From positions 434,001 to 498,000 of the forward strand of contig NZ_JAMKFE010000002.1 of assembly GCF_023721835.1 (NCBI RefSeq): a stretch of DNA of 64,000 nucleotides. The letters run 5' to 3'. Below, in pieces: positions 37,350-46,216 of this stretch. Origin of the DNA: Caldimonas mangrovi (GTDB lineage Bacteria; Pseudomonadota; Gammaproteobacteria; Burkholderiales; Burkholderiaceae_C). The notes beneath the pieces were generated by a model. The model had not been told where the DNA came from. It made no database searches and worked only from the letters and a program-made list of their open reading frames with translations. How positions within the stretch are numbered: the stretch's first letter is position 1; each line of letters opens with the position of its first letter. The translations under genes and the position numbers were made by a program.

Positions 37350-37811
37350 ATGTCCGAGCCCCTGCATGCCGAAACTGCCGCGTTGGCCCGCGTGCGCGCC
37401 CTGAGCCGCCAGCCCTGGAGCGACGAGCATGTCGGCGAACTCGACTCGCGCCTGCTGCAGGTGCGCGGCATCCTGAACGTGCTGCTGTTCCAGTACGGCC
37501 AGCTCGACGGCAGCCGCGAGGAGTGGCGCAGCGGCATGGCGCTGGTGCTGCTGCGCGTGCGCACGCTGCTGGAAGAATGCTGCGCGCTGCTCGACGTGCC
37601 GGAAGCGCCGGCGACCGGCCTGGCATCGAGGCTGCAGGAGGCGCGTGCGGTGGTCGGCATGATCGAGGAGTGTTTCTTCAAGTTCGAAGGCAGCCACGAC
37701 ATGGAGCCGTTCGATGCCGAAACCACTTATGGCACGCTGAGTGCTTGCCATCAGCTCGTGGCGGAGGCCTTTCTGATCATCCGCGCCCCGGTGTCCGCCG
37801 TGCAGCACTGA
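37350..37811 (+). CDS. Hypothetical protein
   Basis: A 153-residue mostly helical protein, ATG at 37350 with GAAAGG upstream. Heptad-like stretches (VGELDSRLLQVRGILNVLL and the region around VLLRVRTLLEECCALL) and paired cysteines at about 76-77 are visible. No transmembrane helix or known domain. It follows the molybdenum hydroxylase set by 173 bp. Coding character is good; function unknown. Confidence 0.65.
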   Translation: MSEPLHAETAALARVRALSRQPWSDEHVGELDSRLLQVRGILNVLLFQYGQLDGSREEWRSGMALVLLRVRTLLEECCALLDVPEAPATGLASRLQEARAVVGMIEECFFKFEGSHDMEPFDAETTYGTLSACHQLVAEAFLIIRAPVSAVQH

Positions 37812-37972
37812 CCGCTCGCTGCAGCGGCGTCCCGCCCTCCGCGGGACATTCACCCAGGCAACACTTCGCATCAGTGTTTCCCTTCGCGTCGCGCTACCGT
37901 CCCTGCGGTGGCGCTGCCGCTGCTGCGCCTCCCACACGGCATTGCACTGCATGCCAGGCCACGGGAGTCTCG

Positions 37973-38779
37973 ATGAACCGAGCGTTGAAAGAGATCGCGA
38001 AAGCCATGCTGCCGGCGTCGGTGGTGGCCGAGTGGCAGGTGCGGCGGGCCCTGCGTGGAGCCCCTGACGCGGAACTGCAATTGCTGCCGGCGCTGGCTCG
38101 CGGCGGCGTGTTTCTCGACGTCGGCGCCAACATGGGCAGTTGGTGCGGCCAGGCGGCGCGGGCGTTTGCCGAGGTGCACGCGTTCGAGCCGATCGCCTCG
38201 CTCGCAGCAGCGCTGCGGCGGGCAGCGCCGCCGAACGTGGTGGTGCACGAGCTGGCGCTGTCCGACCGCGAGGGCCATGGACGGTTTGCGGTGCCCATCT
38301 ACGGCGGCCGCGCCGTCACCACGCGTGCCTCGCTGGAGCGCGGCGCGAACATCGGCGTCGACGGTGAAGCCGTGCACGAGGTGCGGCTGGCGCGCCTGGA
38401 CAGCCTGGCGCTGCTGGACGTCGACGTCGTCAAGATCGACGTCGAAGGGCACGAGGCGGCGGTGATCGCCGGCGCGCGCGAGACCCTGGCGCGCGAGCGG
38501 CCGACGCTGATCGTCGAGATCGAGGAGCGCCACCACGCGGGCCGGTCGGAAGACATCATCGGCAGTCTCGTGTCGCAGGGCTACTTCTGCTGCTACCTGC
38601 GCGACGCACGCATCGAGAACTACCGCACCGGCTCGATCGGCGAGCTGCAGCCACCCGACAGGCGGCCGGTGCCCGGCCGGTCTGCCGGGCACTACGTCAA
38701 CAACTTCATCTTCGTGCCGGTCGAACGCGGGCACGAGATCGAGGCCATGGAGCGCTTCATCGCGCGGCGACCACACTGA
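37973..38779 (+). CDS. FkbM-family SAM methyltransferase
   Basis: 268 residues. GGVFLDVGANMGSWCGQAAR is the SAM-binding motif, EVHAFEPIASLAAAL the acidic strand, and VDVVKIDVEGHEAAVIAGA followed by LIVEIEERHH are typical FkbM landmarks. FkbM enzymes O-methylate sugars, polyketides or other small molecules; the acceptor is not predictable. Its 3' end overlaps by 23 bases that of the convergent second molybdopterin subunit gene. Confidence 0.85.
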   Translation: MNRALKEIAKAMLPASVVAEWQVRRALRGAPDAELQLLPALARGGVFLDVGANMGSWCGQAARAFAEVHAFEPIASLAAALRRAAPPNVVVHELALSDREGHGRFAVPIYGGRAVTTRASLERGANIGVDGEAVHEVRLARLDSLALLDVDVVKIDVEGHEAAVIAGARETLARERPTLIVEIEERHHAGRSEDIIGSLVSQGYFCCYLRDARIENYRTGSIGELQPPDRRPVPGRSAGHYVNNFIFVPVERGHEIEAMERFIARRPH

Positions 38780-40976
38780 CCGGCCGCAGTGTCCGCGCCA
38801 CCGGCAGTTCGCGCACGCGCTGCCCTGTGGCGGCGAACAGCGCATTGCACAGAGCGGGTGCCACCGGCGGCACCCCCGGCTCGCCCAGCCCACCCCACGG
38901 GGCATCGCTGGCGAGGAAGTGCACCTCGATCACGGGCGTGCGTGCCATCGTCATCAGCGGGTAGTCCTGGAAGCCACGCTGCACGACCGCCCCGCCATCG
39001 AGCGTGATCTGTTCGGCCAGCGCGGCGCTCAGGCCCATCAGCACGGCGCCTTCGACCTGCTGCGCTGCGGTGTCGGGGTGGCAGAGGCCGCCGCAGTCGA
39101 TCACCGCCACCACGCGGTGTACACGAGTCGTGCCGTCTGCGTCGACCGACGCCTCGATGACATGTGCCGCGATCGAGCCAAAGGACTCCACCAGCGCGAT
39201 GCCGCGCCCGCGGCCAGGCGGCAGTGCACCGCCCCAGCCGGCCCGCTCGGCGGCCGTCTCGAGCACACGGCGGTGGCGCGAGCCGGTGGGCAGCAGGTCA
39301 CGCCGGTACTCGTAGGGGTCGCGCCCGGCGGCGTGGGCCAGTTCGTCGATGAAAGACTCGGTGTAGAAGCCGTGCTGCGTGTGGTTGACGCTGCGCCATG
39401 AGCCGCGCCGCACGTGGCCCGGCGCCTCGACCGCGTGGACGGCCTGGTGAGGGATCCCGTACGGCAGGTGGTAGCCCTCGGACGGCGATGTCACGCCTTC
39501 GACGAAGCGCTGCCACCAGGCCTGCGGCTTGCCGTCGGCGCTCAGCGTCGCGCGCATCAGCGTCGACGTGGCGGGCCGATAGCTGCCCTGGGCGAAGTCT
39601 TCCTCGCGGCTCCAGATCAGCTTGACCGGGTGCGGCGACATCTCCATCGCCGCGCGGACCACCTGGACGAGATGGTGCGAACTCTTCGGCAAGCGGCGCC
39701 CGTAGGAGCCGCCGATCGGAAACGGCACGAACTCGACCATGGCCGCGGGCAAGCCCGAAAGCTTCGCCAGCTCGGCACGGGTGGACAGGGCGTCCTGCTC
39801 GCCGGCCCACACCGTGAGCCGGCCGTCCTTGAACTGGCCGGTGGCGTTGATCGGCTCCATGGCCGCGTGGTGGAGCATCGGCACCCGGTAGCGGCGTTCG
39901 ATGACCCGTTCGCGCGGGGTCTCCCACAACAGGTCTTCGGCGTCGCCGATGGCGACCAGCGATCGGCTCGGCCCCTCGGCGAGTGCGCGCTGCTGCCACT
40001 CGAACAGTCGCTCGTGCGTGACGCCGCCGTGGCCGCCGTCGGTGAACGCGGGCTGCAGCGCCGCCAGCCCCAGCCGGGCCGACGGGTAGTCGCGCGCCAC
40101 GACGAGCACCGCATCGTCGAGCGGAATCACGCGCTCTACGCCGGGCTGTGCCAGTGCTGCGGCAGGGTTGACCGACGCCAATCTGCCGCCGTGCACCGGC
40201 GCGGCCCGGACGGTGGCGTAGCGCATGCCTGGCAGACGCACGTCGATGCCGTAGCGGGTGCGGCCGGTGGTCTTGTCGGGGATGTCCAGCCGTGGCACGG
40301 CCCGTCCGATCAGGCGGAATTCGGCGGCGTTCTTCAAGCGCGGGCTGGCCGGCACGTTCAGCTCGCTGGCGGCGGCGGCCAGCTCGCCGTAGCGCGCGCT
40401 GCGGCCGCTGGTGGCATGGCTCACGACACCGCTTGCGGCTTGCAGCTCGCGCACCGGCACCTTCCATTCGCGCGCAGCCGCCTGCAGCAGCATGCTGCGC
40501 GCCGCAGCGCCGACGACGCGCATGCCGACCTGCCCGGTGAAGCGCACCGCGGTCGAGCCGCCGGTGATCTGCAGGTTGACGATGCGCGCGGCCAGGCCAA
40601 AGCCTGTGTCGACGACGCCGTCGGTGAAGGCCGGCAGCCGGCGGTTGCGCAACACCCAGCCTTCAGCGAGAAAGCGGTTGGCGAACGCCTTGTCCGCGGG
40701 CGCCCGTTCGGTGCGGACATGATCCCAATCGGCATCCAGCTCGTCGGCGAGCATCATCGCGAGCGCCGTGTGCGTGCCCTGACCCATGTCGCAGTGCGGC
40801 ACCAGCACGGTGACACTGTCGTCGGTGCCGATCTTGACCCAGCCGGCCAGCACGCTCTGGCCCGGCCCCGCGGCGGCACGGGCTTCGGCGGCGGTGTAGT
40901 GCGTCCAGGCCTGGTAGCCCAGCGCCAGGCCGCCGGCCCCGGCGGCGGAGCTGAGCAGGAAGGATCTGCGGTTCAT
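38757..40976 (-). CDS. Molybdopterin-binding subunit of molybdenum hydroxylase (IorB-like), set 2
   Basis: 739 residues of the same family as the set 1 large subunit but clearly diverged. NRRSFLLSSAAGAGGLAL is an export signal with a weaker twin-arginine pattern. GQGTHTALAMMLADELDADW is conserved; GGSYGRR corresponds to GGGFGRR in set 1; the catalytic Glu is E699 in GGLGEPGVPP. The gene order (small subunit first) matches set 1 but on the opposite strand. Substrate unknown. Confidence 0.9.
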   Translation of the reverse strand: MNRRSFLLSSAAGAGGLALGYQAWTHYTAAEARAAAGPGQSVLAGWVKIGTDDSVTVLVPHCDMGQGTHTALAMMLADELDADWDHVRTERAPADKAFANRFLAEGWVLRNRRLPAFTDGVVDTGFGLAARIVNLQITGGSTAVRFTGQVGMRVVGAAARSMLLQAAAREWKVPVRELQAASGVVSHATSGRSARYGELAAAASELNVPASPRLKNAAEFRLIGRAVPRLDIPDKTTGRTRYGIDVRLPGMRYATVRAAPVHGGRLASVNPAAALAQPGVERVIPLDDAVLVVARDYPSARLGLAALQPAFTDGGHGGVTHERLFEWQQRALAEGPSRSLVAIGDAEDLLWETPRERVIERRYRVPMLHHAAMEPINATGQFKDGRLTVWAGEQDALSTRAELAKLSGLPAAMVEFVPFPIGGSYGRRLPKSSHHLVQVVRAAMEMSPHPVKLIWSREEDFAQGSYRPATSTLMRATLSADGKPQAWWQRFVEGVTSPSEGYHLPYGIPHQAVHAVEAPGHVRRGSWRSVNHTQHGFYTESFIDELAHAAGRDPYEYRRDLLPTGSRHRRVLETAAERAGWGGALPPGRGRGIALVESFGSIAAHVIEASVDADGTTRVHRVVAVIDCGGLCHPDTAAQQVEGAVLMGLSAALAEQITLDGGAVVQRGFQDYPLMTMARTPVIEVHFLASDAPWGGLGEPGVPPVAPALCNALFAATGQRVRELPVARTLRPVSVVAAR

Positions 40977-40986
40977 GCCGTACTCC

Positions 40987-41454
40987 TCACGCGCTGCGCG
41001 CGGCGTCGTGGATCGCGCGGCGCACGCGCGGGTAGGTGCCGCAGCGGCACAGGTTGGTCATGGCCTCGTCGATCTCGGCGTCACTCGGCTGCGGCGACCT
41101 GCGCAGCAGCGCGGCGGCCGCCATCAACATGCCCGACTGGCAATAGCCGCACTGCGGCACTTGCGCTGCGATCCAGGCCTTCTGCAACGGGTGCAGTTCA
41201 CCGTCCGGCACACCCTCGCTGGCCGCCAGGCCCTCGATCGTGACGATGCGGTGCCCGCTGGCCCGAGCCGCCGGCAGCGTGCACGAGCGCACCGCCTGAC
41301 CGTCCAGATGCACGGTACAGGCGCCGCATGCACCGACGCCGCAGCCGAACTTCACGCCGGTGAAACCGAGGTCTTCGCGCAGCACCCACAACAGCGGTGC
41401 CTGCGGGTCGGACTCGCTGGCATGGAGACGACCGTTGACGTGCAGCTCGATCAT
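40987..41454 (-). CDS. 2Fe-2S subunit of molybdenum hydroxylase (IorA-like), set 2
   Basis: 155 residues with the same two 2Fe-2S motifs as set 1: [17 protein letters not shown] with VRSC, and QCGYCQSGM with LCRCGTY. ATG at 41454 is preferred over a frame open 17 codons further. Located 10 bases before its large subunit and divergent from the two-component system at 41600. Confidence 0.92.
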   Translation of the reverse strand: MIELHVNGRLHASESDPQAPLLWVLREDLGFTGVKFGCGVGACGACTVHLDGQAVRSCTLPAARASGHRIVTIEGLAASEGVPDGELHPLQKAWIAAQVPQCGYCQSGMLMAAAALLRRSPQPSDAEIDEAMTNLCRCGTYPRVRRAIHDAARSA

Positions 41455-41599
41455 GGGGGGCTCCTCGCTCGTACTCGTTGGCACCTTGGCCGGACAGGTG
41501 GACAATGCGCCGTTCGGCGCCGATTCTGGGAAGCGGGATTTAAGAAGTCTTTAATGGCCGCTCCGCACACTACGCGGCGTAGCGATGACGAGGTGAGCC

Positions 41600-42265
41600 A
41601 TGCAACTGTTGCTGGTGGAAGACGACGAGATGTTGGGCGAGGCGGTACGCAACCGCCTGCAGAAAGCCGACTGGCGGGTCGACTGGGCCAAGGACGCGCC
41701 GGGCGCCCGCCTGGCGCTGACCGACCACGGCTATGACGCCGTGCTGCTCGATATCGGCCTGCCCGGCGGCTCGGGCCTGGGCGTGCTGCAGCACATGCGC
41801 TCGCGCTACGACCCCACGCCGGTGCTGATCGTCACGGCGCGCGACCAACTGAGCGAGCGCATCCAGGGCCTCGATGCCGGGGCCGACGACTACATCGTCA
41901 AGCCGTTCCAGCTCGACGAACTCGGTGCGCGCATCCGCGCCGTGGTGCGACGCAGCCAGGGGCGCGTCTCGCCGCTGATCACCTATCGCGACATCACGGT
42001 CGACCCGGCACGCCGCGCGGTCAGCCGCGAGGGCGAACGCGTGTCGCTGAGCGTGCATGAATACCGCACGCTGCTCGCGCTGATGGAAAAGCGCGGCTGG
42101 GTCGTCACGCGCGACCAGCTCGAGGACGCCGTCTACGGCGGCAGCAGCAGCATCGAAAGCAACACCATTGCCGTCTACGTGCACCAGTTGCGCCGCAAGC
42201 TCGGCGACGACCTGATCGTCACCGTGCACGGCTTCGGCTACCGCATCGGCGAGGAACGGGCGTGA
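41600..42265 (+). CDS. OmpR-family response regulator (QseB/TctD-like)
   Basis: 221 residues: receiver domain with phospho-acceptor D51 (LLDIGLPGGSG) and K in IVKPFQ, and a C-terminal winged HTH (SVHEYRTLLALMEKRGWVVT, then IAVYVHQLRRKLGDDLIVTV). It pairs with the overlapping kinase gene (GTGA). Divergence from molybdenum hydroxylase set 2 across 145 bp suggests it may control that operon. Confidence 0.92.
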   Translation: MQLLLVEDDEMLGEAVRNRLQKADWRVDWAKDAPGARLALTDHGYDAVLLDIGLPGGSGLGVLQHMRSRYDPTPVLIVTARDQLSERIQGLDAGADDYIVKPFQLDELGARIRAVVRRSQGRVSPLITYRDITVDPARRAVSREGERVSLSVHEYRTLLALMEKRGWVVTRDQLEDAVYGGSSSIESNTIAVYVHQLRRKLGDDLIVTVHGFGYRIGEERA

Positions 42266-43710
42266 AGAAGAGCCCTTGCGTCAAGTTCCACTCGCTGCGG
42301 GTGCGGCTGCTGGTGGTCGTGCTGTCCACGCTGCTGGTGTTCTGGGTCGTCTGGATCGGCTGCCAGGTGGTCACGATGAGCCGGCACCAGACCGGGCAGT
42401 GGGACAGCATGCTGCGCGACATCGGCACGCAGATCGTGCTGTCGATGCCGACCGAACTGGGACGCCTGAGCACCAGCGAACGCTTCTCACTGCCGGTCAA
42501 CCAAAGCTACAAGGGCGACAAGATCAGTTTCCAGGCGTGGCTGCACGGCAAGCGGCTGGCGTTCACTTCGCCTGGTGCGCCGGACACGCCGCTGAAGCCG
42601 GACTTCGCCGACGGCTTTGCCGAGACCACTGTCGACGGCGAGCGCTGGCGCGTCTATGCGGTGTCGGACGCCACCGGGGCCTTGCAGGTGCAGGTCGGCA
42701 AGCCGAAAACCGTGCTGATGGCCGACCTGGAGCGCTGGTCGACCCTGAGCCTCACCACCGCGGTGCTGGTGCTGCTGCTGCTGAAAGCCTCGATCTGGGG
42801 CGTGGTGCACTGGTCCTTCAAGCCCGTGACGGCGGTCCAGCGTGCGCTGCGCACCCGCAGTCCGCTCGATTTCCACCCGTTGCCGACAGAACGGCTGCCC
42901 AACGAGGTGCGGCCGCTGGTGGCGTCGTTCAACACCCTGCTGAGCCAGCTCGACACGGCGATGCAGACGGAGAAGCGCTTCATTGCCGATGCCGCTCATG
43001 AACTGCGTACGCCACTGGCCGCGCTGCTGGCACATGCGCAGCTTGCGGCCGAGGCCGACGATCCCCAGGAGGCCAAGGCCGCGCTGCGGCGACTCACGGC
43101 CGGCGTCGAGCGCAGCGCGCGGCTGTCCGAGCAGTTGCTCGATCTCGCGCGCGTCGACGTCTCCAAGCCCGGCCAGAGCGAGACGGTGCCGCTGTACGAA
43201 ACGGTCGAGATGGTGGTGCGCGACTTCGAGATGGTGGCGGTGCAGAAGAAGCAGCGCATCGTGCTCGACCTCGAGCCGTGCACCGTGGCCGGACATGTCG
43301 ACGCGATCGGCATCCTGGTGCGCAACCTGGTCGACAACGCGCTGCGCTACACGCCTGCGAGCGGCCGTTGTGTCGTCTCGTGCCGTACCGAAGCGGTCGA
43401 CGGCCGCGACGTGGTGCGCCTGAAGGTCGCCGACAACGGTCCTGGTGTGCCGGTCGACGAGCGCGAGCGCATCTTCGACCGCTTCTACCGCGTGCCTGGC
43501 ACCGGCGAGCGCGGCAGCGGCATCGGCCTGTCGCTGGTGGCGCGCATCGCGCAGATGCACGGTGCGCGCATCTGCGTCGGCGAAGGCATCGACGGCCGTG
43601 GCTTCGGCATCTGGCTCGACTTCGAGCCGGCGCCGCAGGCACCGGTGCGGCCGGCCCCTCGCGAACCGCAACCGCCGCTGGCGCCCGGGCGTGCGCCGCA
43701 GGCCGCCTGA
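42262..43710 (+). CDS. Sensor histidine kinase (QseC-like)
   Basis: 482 residues: TM1 about 13-35, a short periplasmic part (36-160), TM2 about 161-183, HAMP-like linker, HisKA with H246 in DAAHELRTPL, and HATPase with NLVDNALRYTP, DNGPGVP and GSGIGLSL. GTG start overlaps the regulator stop (GTGA), so the two are coupled. C-terminal tail is Pro/Arg-rich. Confidence 0.92.
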   Translation: MKKSPCVKFHSLRVRLLVVVLSTLLVFWVVWIGCQVVTMSRHQTGQWDSMLRDIGTQIVLSMPTELGRLSTSERFSLPVNQSYKGDKISFQAWLHGKRLAFTSPGAPDTPLKPDFADGFAETTVDGERWRVYAVSDATGALQVQVGKPKTVLMADLERWSTLSLTTAVLVLLLLKASIWGVVHWSFKPVTAVQRALRTRSPLDFHPLPTERLPNEVRPLVASFNTLLSQLDTAMQTEKRFIADAAHELRTPLAALLAHAQLAAEADDPQEAKAALRRLTAGVERSARLSEQLLDLARVDVSKPGQSETVPLYETVEMVVRDFEMVAVQKKQRIVLDLEPCTVAGHVDAIGILVRNLVDNALRYTPASGRCVVSCRTEAVDGRDVVRLKVADNGPGVPVDERERIFDRFYRVPGTGERGSGIGLSLVARIAQMHGARICVGEGIDGRGFGIWLDFEPAPQAPVRPAPREPQPPLAPGRAPQAA

Positions 43711-43716
43711 GCACGG

Positions 43717-44661
43717 ATGCACGGCGTCGACCTGGAGGTGTTGGCAAGCTGCGTGCAGTGGCGCGCGCAAGGCCACCGGGTGCTGCTGGTCACGGTGGTC
43801 AAGACTTGGGGCTCGTCGCCGCGGCCCGCGGGCGCGATGCTGGCCCTGCGCGACGATGGCCTCGCCGTGGGCTCCGTGTCGGGAGGGTGCATCGAAGATG
43901 ACCTGATGGCCCGAGTCGGTGCGCAGGGCATCGCTGCACAACGGCCCGAGCAGGTGACCTACGGCGTCTCGGCCGACGAGGCGCGGCGATTCGGTCTTCC
44001 GTGCGGCGGCGCTTTGCAACTGGTGTGCGAGCCGGTGGGCGAGCACAGTGGCGTCGAGGCCCTGTTGCAGGCCGTGCAGCAGCGACGGTTGGTGGCACGC
44101 AGGCTGGTGCTCGCCACCGGCGAGGCGGCATTGGAGCCTGCGGCTCGCGACGAGGCCTTGCACTTCGACGGCGAGACGCTGCGCACCGTTCACGGTCCGC
44201 GCTGGCGCCTCATCGTCATCGGTGCGGGGCAGTTGTCGAAGTTCCTGTGCCGCATTGCGCTGGGGCTCGACTTCGAGGTGATCGTCTGCGACCCGCGCTC
44301 GGAGTACCGCGACACCTGGGATGTCGACGGTGTCGCGCTGACGCGGTCGATGCCCGACGACGTCGTGACCGAGATGCGACCCGACGAGCGCACCGCGGTG
44401 GTGGCTTTGACGCACGACCCCAAGCTCGACGACCTGGCACTGATGGAGGCGCTGCGGTCGCGAGCCTTCTATGTGGGAGCGCTGGGATCACGGCGCAACA
44501 ACGATGCGCGCCGGGCCCGGCTGATGGAGCATTTCGGCCTGTCGGCCGCTGAGGTGGGGCGCTTGCATGGGCCGGTCGGGCTCGACATTGCGAGCCGGAC
44601 GCCGCCTGAGATCGCGGTGTCGATTGCGGCGCAGGTGGTGGCCGTCAAGAACGGGCGCTGA
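43717..44661 (+). CDS. XdhC-family molybdenum-cofactor maturation protein
   Basis: 314 residues of the XdhC/CoxI family, which bind and modify (sulfurate) or insert molybdenum cofactor for xanthine-dehydrogenase-type enzymes. Visible: TWGSSPRPAGAMLALRDDG, GSVSGGCIEDDL, GLPCGGALQLV, a Rossmann-type LIVIGAGQLSKFL, and VGALGSRRNNDARRARL. It is 6 bases after the sensor kinase gene, and it probably serves the two molybdenum hydroxylases encoded here. Confidence 0.9.
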   Translation: MHGVDLEVLASCVQWRAQGHRVLLVTVVKTWGSSPRPAGAMLALRDDGLAVGSVSGGCIEDDLMARVGAQGIAAQRPEQVTYGVSADEARRFGLPCGGALQLVCEPVGEHSGVEALLQAVQQRRLVARRLVLATGEAALEPAARDEALHFDGETLRTVHGPRWRLIVIGAGQLSKFLCRIALGLDFEVIVCDPRSEYRDTWDVDGVALTRSMPDDVVTEMRPDERTAVVALTHDPKLDDLALMEALRSRAFYVGALGSRRNNDARRARLMEHFGLSAAEVGRLHGPVGLDIASRTPPEIAVSIAAQVVAVKNGR

Positions 44662-44860
44662 GGGGGCCGGCTTGGCTTGCTGCCGGGGCGGACTCCCGGC
44701 GCGGCAGCGCAATGGAGCACAGCACGCCCGTCAGCGCACCAAGCCAAGCCAGCCACGTCATACCGGTTCACAGAACTTTACCCACCCCCCATCCCCCCTT
44801 TACCCACGCTCCCCACCATACGTCCATGGGCGCCGTGCCCTGACCCCCAAGGAGCGCATC

Positions 44861-45397
44861 GTGACCAATACCAAAACCTCCCGCCGCCCGGTGAAGACCC
44901 TCATCGCCGGTCTCGTCCTCGGTGTGGCCGCGGCAGCCGCCATCCCCGTGCTGGCCCATGGCCCCCGCCAAGCCGCCCCAATGGGCATGATGGGCGGCGC
45001 TGGCTTCATGGGCAGCCCGGAACGCATCGACCGCATGGTCGAACACCTCCTGCGCGACCTGAACGCCACCGACGCGCAGCGCGCCCAGGTCAAGCAGATC
45101 GCGCAGGCCGCTGCAGCCGACCTGAAGACCCAGCGCGAGGCGAGCCGCGGCTTGCACGAGCAGGCGATGCAGCTGTTCACGCAGCCCACGGTCGACGCGA
45201 ATGCCGTCGAGGCACTGCGCCAGCAGCGCATGGCGCAGATGGACCAGAGCTCCAGGCGCATGAGCCAGGCGATGATCGAGATCAGCCGTGTGCTGACGCC
45301 CGAGCAGCGTACCCAGCTGGCCGAGCGGATGAAGCAGCGCGCCGAGCGGTGGAAGGAGCGCCGCCAGCGCCATGAAGGCCAGGAACGGCGCAACTGA
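44861..45397 (+). CDS. CpxP/Spy-like periplasmic protein (LTXXQ motif)
   Basis: 178 residues with a signal peptide (about 12-32), a Met/Gly-rich stretch (MGMMGGAGFMG), and a helical body with the LTPEQRTQLAERM motif of CpxP/Spy proteins, which act as envelope chaperones or as inhibitors of a CpxA-type kinase. GTG start with AAGGAG upstream. It sits 93 bases before a matching response regulator and kinase, so it probably belongs to their envelope-stress circuit. Confidence 0.85.
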   Translation: MTNTKTSRRPVKTLIAGLVLGVAAAAAIPVLAHGPRQAAPMGMMGGAGFMGSPERIDRMVEHLLRDLNATDAQRAQVKQIAQAAAADLKTQREASRGLHEQAMQLFTQPTVDANAVEALRQQRMAQMDQSSRRMSQAMIEISRVLTPEQRTQLAERMKQRAERWKERRQRHEGQERRN

Positions 45398-45490
45398 TCG
45401 GCGCTCAACGCGTGCAGCGCCGCCGTCTCCACGGCGGCGCTTGCCGTTATGCTCAGCCGCATTTCTTCAGCGTATCGACCCGACGCCACC

Positions 45491-46216
45491 ATGTCTGCCC
45501 GCATCCTGCTGATCGACGACGACACCCGCCTGACCGGCATGGTGGGTGACTACCTGCGCCAGGCCGGCTACGTGATCGAGAGCGCCCCGTCGCTGAAGGC
45601 CGGCCGCGAACGGCTGGAGCCGCGCGAACACGGCTTCGACGGCGTGATCCTCGACCTGATGCTGCCGGACGGGAATGGCCTCGACCTGTGCCGCGAGCTG
45701 CGCGGCCAGCCGCGCACGCGGCAGCTGCCGGTGTTGATGCTCACGGCCCGCGGCGAACCGATGGACCGCGTGGTCGGGCTCGAGCTGGGGGCCGACGACT
45801 ACCTGCCCAAGCCCTTCGAGCCGCGCGAGCTGCTCGCACGGCTGCGCGCCATCCTGCGTCGCAGCGGCAGCGTGGGCCAGCCGAGCGACGACCCCGACGT
45901 CAAGCGCTTCGGCCGGCTCGAAATCGACCTCGGTGCGCGCGTCGCGCGCCTCGACAGTCGCGAGTGCGACCTCACCAGCTACCAGTTCCAGATGCTCGCG
46001 GTGCTGGCCGAGCACCCCGGGCGGGTGCTGTCACGCGACCAGATCATGGATGCCTTGAAGGGGCACGTGCTCGAGGCCTTCGATCGTTCAATCGACGTGC
46101 ACATCTCGCGCATCCGCGCCGCGATCGAGGACGATCCCAAGAACCCGCGCCGCATCCTGACCGTGCGCGGCGCCGGCTACGTGTTTGCGAAAAAGCAGGA
46201 CGGCGACGAAGCGTGA
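45491..46216 (+). CDS. OmpR-family response regulator (CpxR/RstA-like)
   Basis: 241 residues: receiver domain with D55 (VILDLMLPDGNG) and K in YLPKPFEP, and a winged HTH (LTSYQFQMLAVLAEHPGRV, DVHISRIRAAIEDDPKNP). ATG at 45491. Overlaps the kinase gene in GTGA. The upstream CpxP/Spy-like gene suggests an envelope-stress regulon. Confidence 0.92.
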   Translation: MSARILLIDDDTRLTGMVGDYLRQAGYVIESAPSLKAGRERLEPREHGFDGVILDLMLPDGNGLDLCRELRGQPRTRQLPVLMLTARGEPMDRVVGLELGADDYLPKPFEPRELLARLRAILRRSGSVGQPSDDPDVKRFGRLEIDLGARVARLDSRECDLTSYQFQMLAVLAEHPGRVLSRDQIMDALKGHVLEAFDRSIDVHISRIRAAIEDDPKNPRRILTVRGAGYVFAKKQDGDEA

